The notes below the pieces were generated by a model, which was given only the letters and a program-made list of their open reading frames with translations, was not told the origin of the DNA and did not search any database. A stretch of 64,000 bases of DNA from Actinostola sp. cb2023 (Eukaryota > Cnidaria > Anthozoa > Actiniaria > Actinostolidae): contig JAUJYZ010001070.1 of NCBI GenBank assembly GCA_033675265.1, positions 143,140 to 207,139 on the forward strand. Direction: 5' to 3'. Both the position numbers and the translations under genes were made by a program. Shown piece by piece: positions 61,230 to 64,000 of this stretch; the stretch's first letter is position 1; each line of letters opens with the position of its first letter.

Positions 61230-62262
61230 TCAGTATGTACAAGAATAGTCAATATCAAGTAATTCCATCAAACGATGAGCCATAGTTTGAAGATCAATCA
61301 ACACCATCCCACCACTCCCGGGATTTTGCACCAAATCGCACACCTTCCTCAACAATCTTTCTGCTCGACGTCTGAAGTTCCCGTGTGTGATCGCGTACTC
61401 GTAGAAATGCCGATGTATCAGCATCCTGTAGATTTTCCAACTTAATCTCCTGATCCTTGCTCGTAAGACGTACACATCAGTTGTAGTGTAAGTGGAAGAA
61501 CAGATGGCTTCGGCATCGGTGACCGTTTCGTCGACATCAGTGGTATTGAATGGAATAGATTCTGGGGTGCTGGAAACGGTGGCTGACATTCTTGTCGTTA
61601 ACGTTGTGGCAGAGTTAGAGGAACTTTGCATGGCTTCCGTCGGTGTTTTTGTGGAAACTTCTGTACTCCAAGTCATAGGAGAAGCAGTGTCGTGAGATGT
61701 AAGAATACTTGTCGTGGAAGAAGAAGAAGAAGAAGAAGAAGAAGAAGAAGAAGAAGAAGAAAAGAAGAAGAAGAAGAAGAAGAAGAAGAAAAAGGAGGAG
61801 GAGGAGGAGAAGAAGAAGAAGAAGGAGAAGAAGATGAAGAAGAAGGAGAAGAAGATGAAGAAGAAGAAGGAGAAGAAGAAGAAGAAGAAGAAGAAGAAGA
61901 AGAAGAAGAAGAAGAAGAAGAAGAAGAAGCAGAAGAAGGAGGAGGAGGAGGAGAAGGAGGAGGAGAAGAAGAAGAAGGAGTTCTGCTACTTGTACTGATG
62001 TCTCGTTTGGTGGAACCTTCGGCAGTCGAGCTCCTTTGCGAAGGAGAAGTAGCTTGAGATGTAGGAATACTTGTCTTGGAAAGAGAAGGGCTGCTTGATC
62101 TTTCCGGGGCTGTTGTCACACTTTCGAGCGGAAAATCCGTATTGGACTGAATACGTTGGGTATATGTTGGGGCAAGAGATTCAGTACCAGAATTCGAATC
62201 ACCTTTCTGTTTTTCTGCTGATCCTAATTTGTTGATTGACTCGTTATTGTGATGGAAAGCGT
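61230..62262 (-). CDS. Unrecognised Ser/Pro-rich protein, last exon, with a frameshift in (TCT)n
   Basis: A terminal exon with a TTTTAG acceptor before 62262 (needs phase 1 upstream) reads HHNNESINKL, then a Ser/Thr/Pro-rich stretch (SSSPSLSKTS), then a poly-Ser tract from (TCT)n at 61718-61975. Near 61760 the triplet array slips (GAAGAAAAGAAG on plus), and the downstream frame continues STTSILTSHD..., then a basic helical C-terminus (LRARIRRLSWKIYRMLIHR, RRRAERLLRKVCDLVQ, MAHRLMELLDI) to the stop at 61230. No family recognised. Upstream exons would lie beyond 62262 and were not found. The slip may be an assembly error or a true lesion. Confidence 0.5.
61718..61975. repeat. (GAA)n microsatellite (poly-Ser on minus)
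   Basis: GAA triplets with GGA and GAT variants and at least one out-of-phase slip. Confidence 0.96.
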
Positions 62263-63105
62263 CTAAAACAAAGCAAAGCCATGTTAAAACACAACTGAAA
62301 TAAAATAGAAAAGTTCATAGAGATGGACTTCCGGTATTCCTTTGTCGAAAAAAGTGGAGATTAGACTAGGGAAGAGAGGGTGGAACGTCCGGTCCAAAAT
62401 GGCCAGGAAACTATTTCCATAACGATGTTTCACTGGCAACCATGCACTAACATTGGAAAATAACGCATTGGAAAGAGGGAGAATGGGGCGAGACAATATG
62501 GGGTAATCGGAACGAGTAGCGTAGTGTTATTTATTATATAGTCAAGTCAATCCGCGCGCTCTGATTGGCTGAAAACTGTGCTGTATCAGAGAACGGAGCA
62601 CGGTTTGATGACGCTGTTTTTTGCTGTTTGGTTTGATCCAAAATTCTGAAGAAAACAAACCAAGCGCGCGCTCGATATGGCGTAACTGGCGTCAGTAGCG
62701 CGCGCACTTCACTCGCTAAAATGTTATTCAAAAAACACAACAGAATCCTCAACTTTCTTGGCCTTTTTCTCACCATTCTATATAATAAAGCAAATAGAAC
62801 AGCTTTTTCCGTGCTCCGTTCAGTAATACAGCACTCAGGAAGTGATGAGAGCACGAAAAAAGTGTAGGGAGAGCACGAGCCGTAGGCGAGTGCTCTCCAC
62901 ACTTCTTGAGTGCTGTATTACTGAACGGAGCACGGAAAAAGCTGTTCTATTTGCTTTATTATATAGAATGGTTAAACAGTTCATATGTAATATCATGACC
63001 GATCCTCATCTAGTCTAGTCCTTTGCAACAATCGAGATTTCGTCACGCAACGCTGCTCCCTCCCGAAATCCCCGACGGCTATAAAGGAGACTAATCCTCA
63101 TCATG
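62263..63105. other. Upstream flank of the Ser-rich exon
   Basis: No exon recognised. It contains a foldback (62773-62971) and a degenerate AGTCTCC hairpin (63011-63092). Confidence 0.6.
62773..62971. mobile_element. Foldback MITE
   Basis: Long arms starting CCATTCTATATAATAAAGCA (62773) with the inverse ending at 62971; GAGCACG motifs in the middle. Confidence 0.92.

Positions 63106-64000
<895 letters not shown>

Noticed and set aside
61714..62057. Plus-strand poly-Glu and poly-Lys ORFs
   Set aside because: Antisense to the (TCT)n tract of the minus-strand exon; microsatellite artefact.

Overview
This window is animal nuclear DNA. It has spliced genes with GT/AG introns, a mitochondrial-type Xaa-Pro aminopeptidase, a rhodopsin-like GPCR, a chitin-binding mucin, BAG6 and FBXW5. 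The intron-dense genes, intronless GPCR, AT-rich spacers and many foldback elements suggest a marine invertebrate, plausibly a cnidarian such as a sea anemone or coral. That lineage is inference; no diagnostic marker is present.

Layout. (1) 46-15638, plus strand: XPNPEP3, rebuilt as 16 phase-consistent exons (504 aa) with all five metal ligands; its introns hold microsatellites, foldback elements and a 3.1-kb, 21-bp minisatellite. (2) 15639-17916: nested foldback elements, one carrying a small Crypton/QRICH1-like ORF fragment. (3) 17917-21919, plus: a type II transmembrane, Thr/Ser/Gln-rich mucin with a 384-bp (128-aa) higher-order repeat and a C-terminal CBM14 chitin-binding domain, interrupted by a one-base frameshift. 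(4) 21920-25226: several palindromic non-autonomous transposons. (5) 25227-26351, plus: an intronless class A GPCR. (6) 26352-28707: a 21-bp minisatellite and BAG6 downstream sequence. (7) 54153 down to 28708, minus: BAG6, rebuilt as 24 exons (1,093 aa) from the ubiquitin-like domain to the NLS and BAG-like C-terminus, with introns packed with satellites and MITEs. (8) 54477-57208, plus: FBXW5, three exons (507 aa), head-to-head with BAG6 across about 320 bp. (9) 57209-61229: no gene seen, large foldbacks and repeats. (10) 62262 down to 61230, minus: the last exon of an unrecognised Ser/Pro-rich gene with a microsatellite frameshift. (11) The window ends in about 0.9 kb of nearly pure (CTA)n.

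The genes do not form an operon or pathway. BAG6 and FBXW5 both act in ubiquitin-linked protein quality control or turnover and probably share a promoter region; the rest look like ordinary neighbours. The least ordinary content is the transmembrane chitin-binding mucin and the dense set of palindromic elements: several are TTAA- or TA-flanked, some are turning into tandem satellites, and some abut splice sites or a stop codon. No CRISPR, rRNA, intact tRNA or autonomous transposase gene was found.
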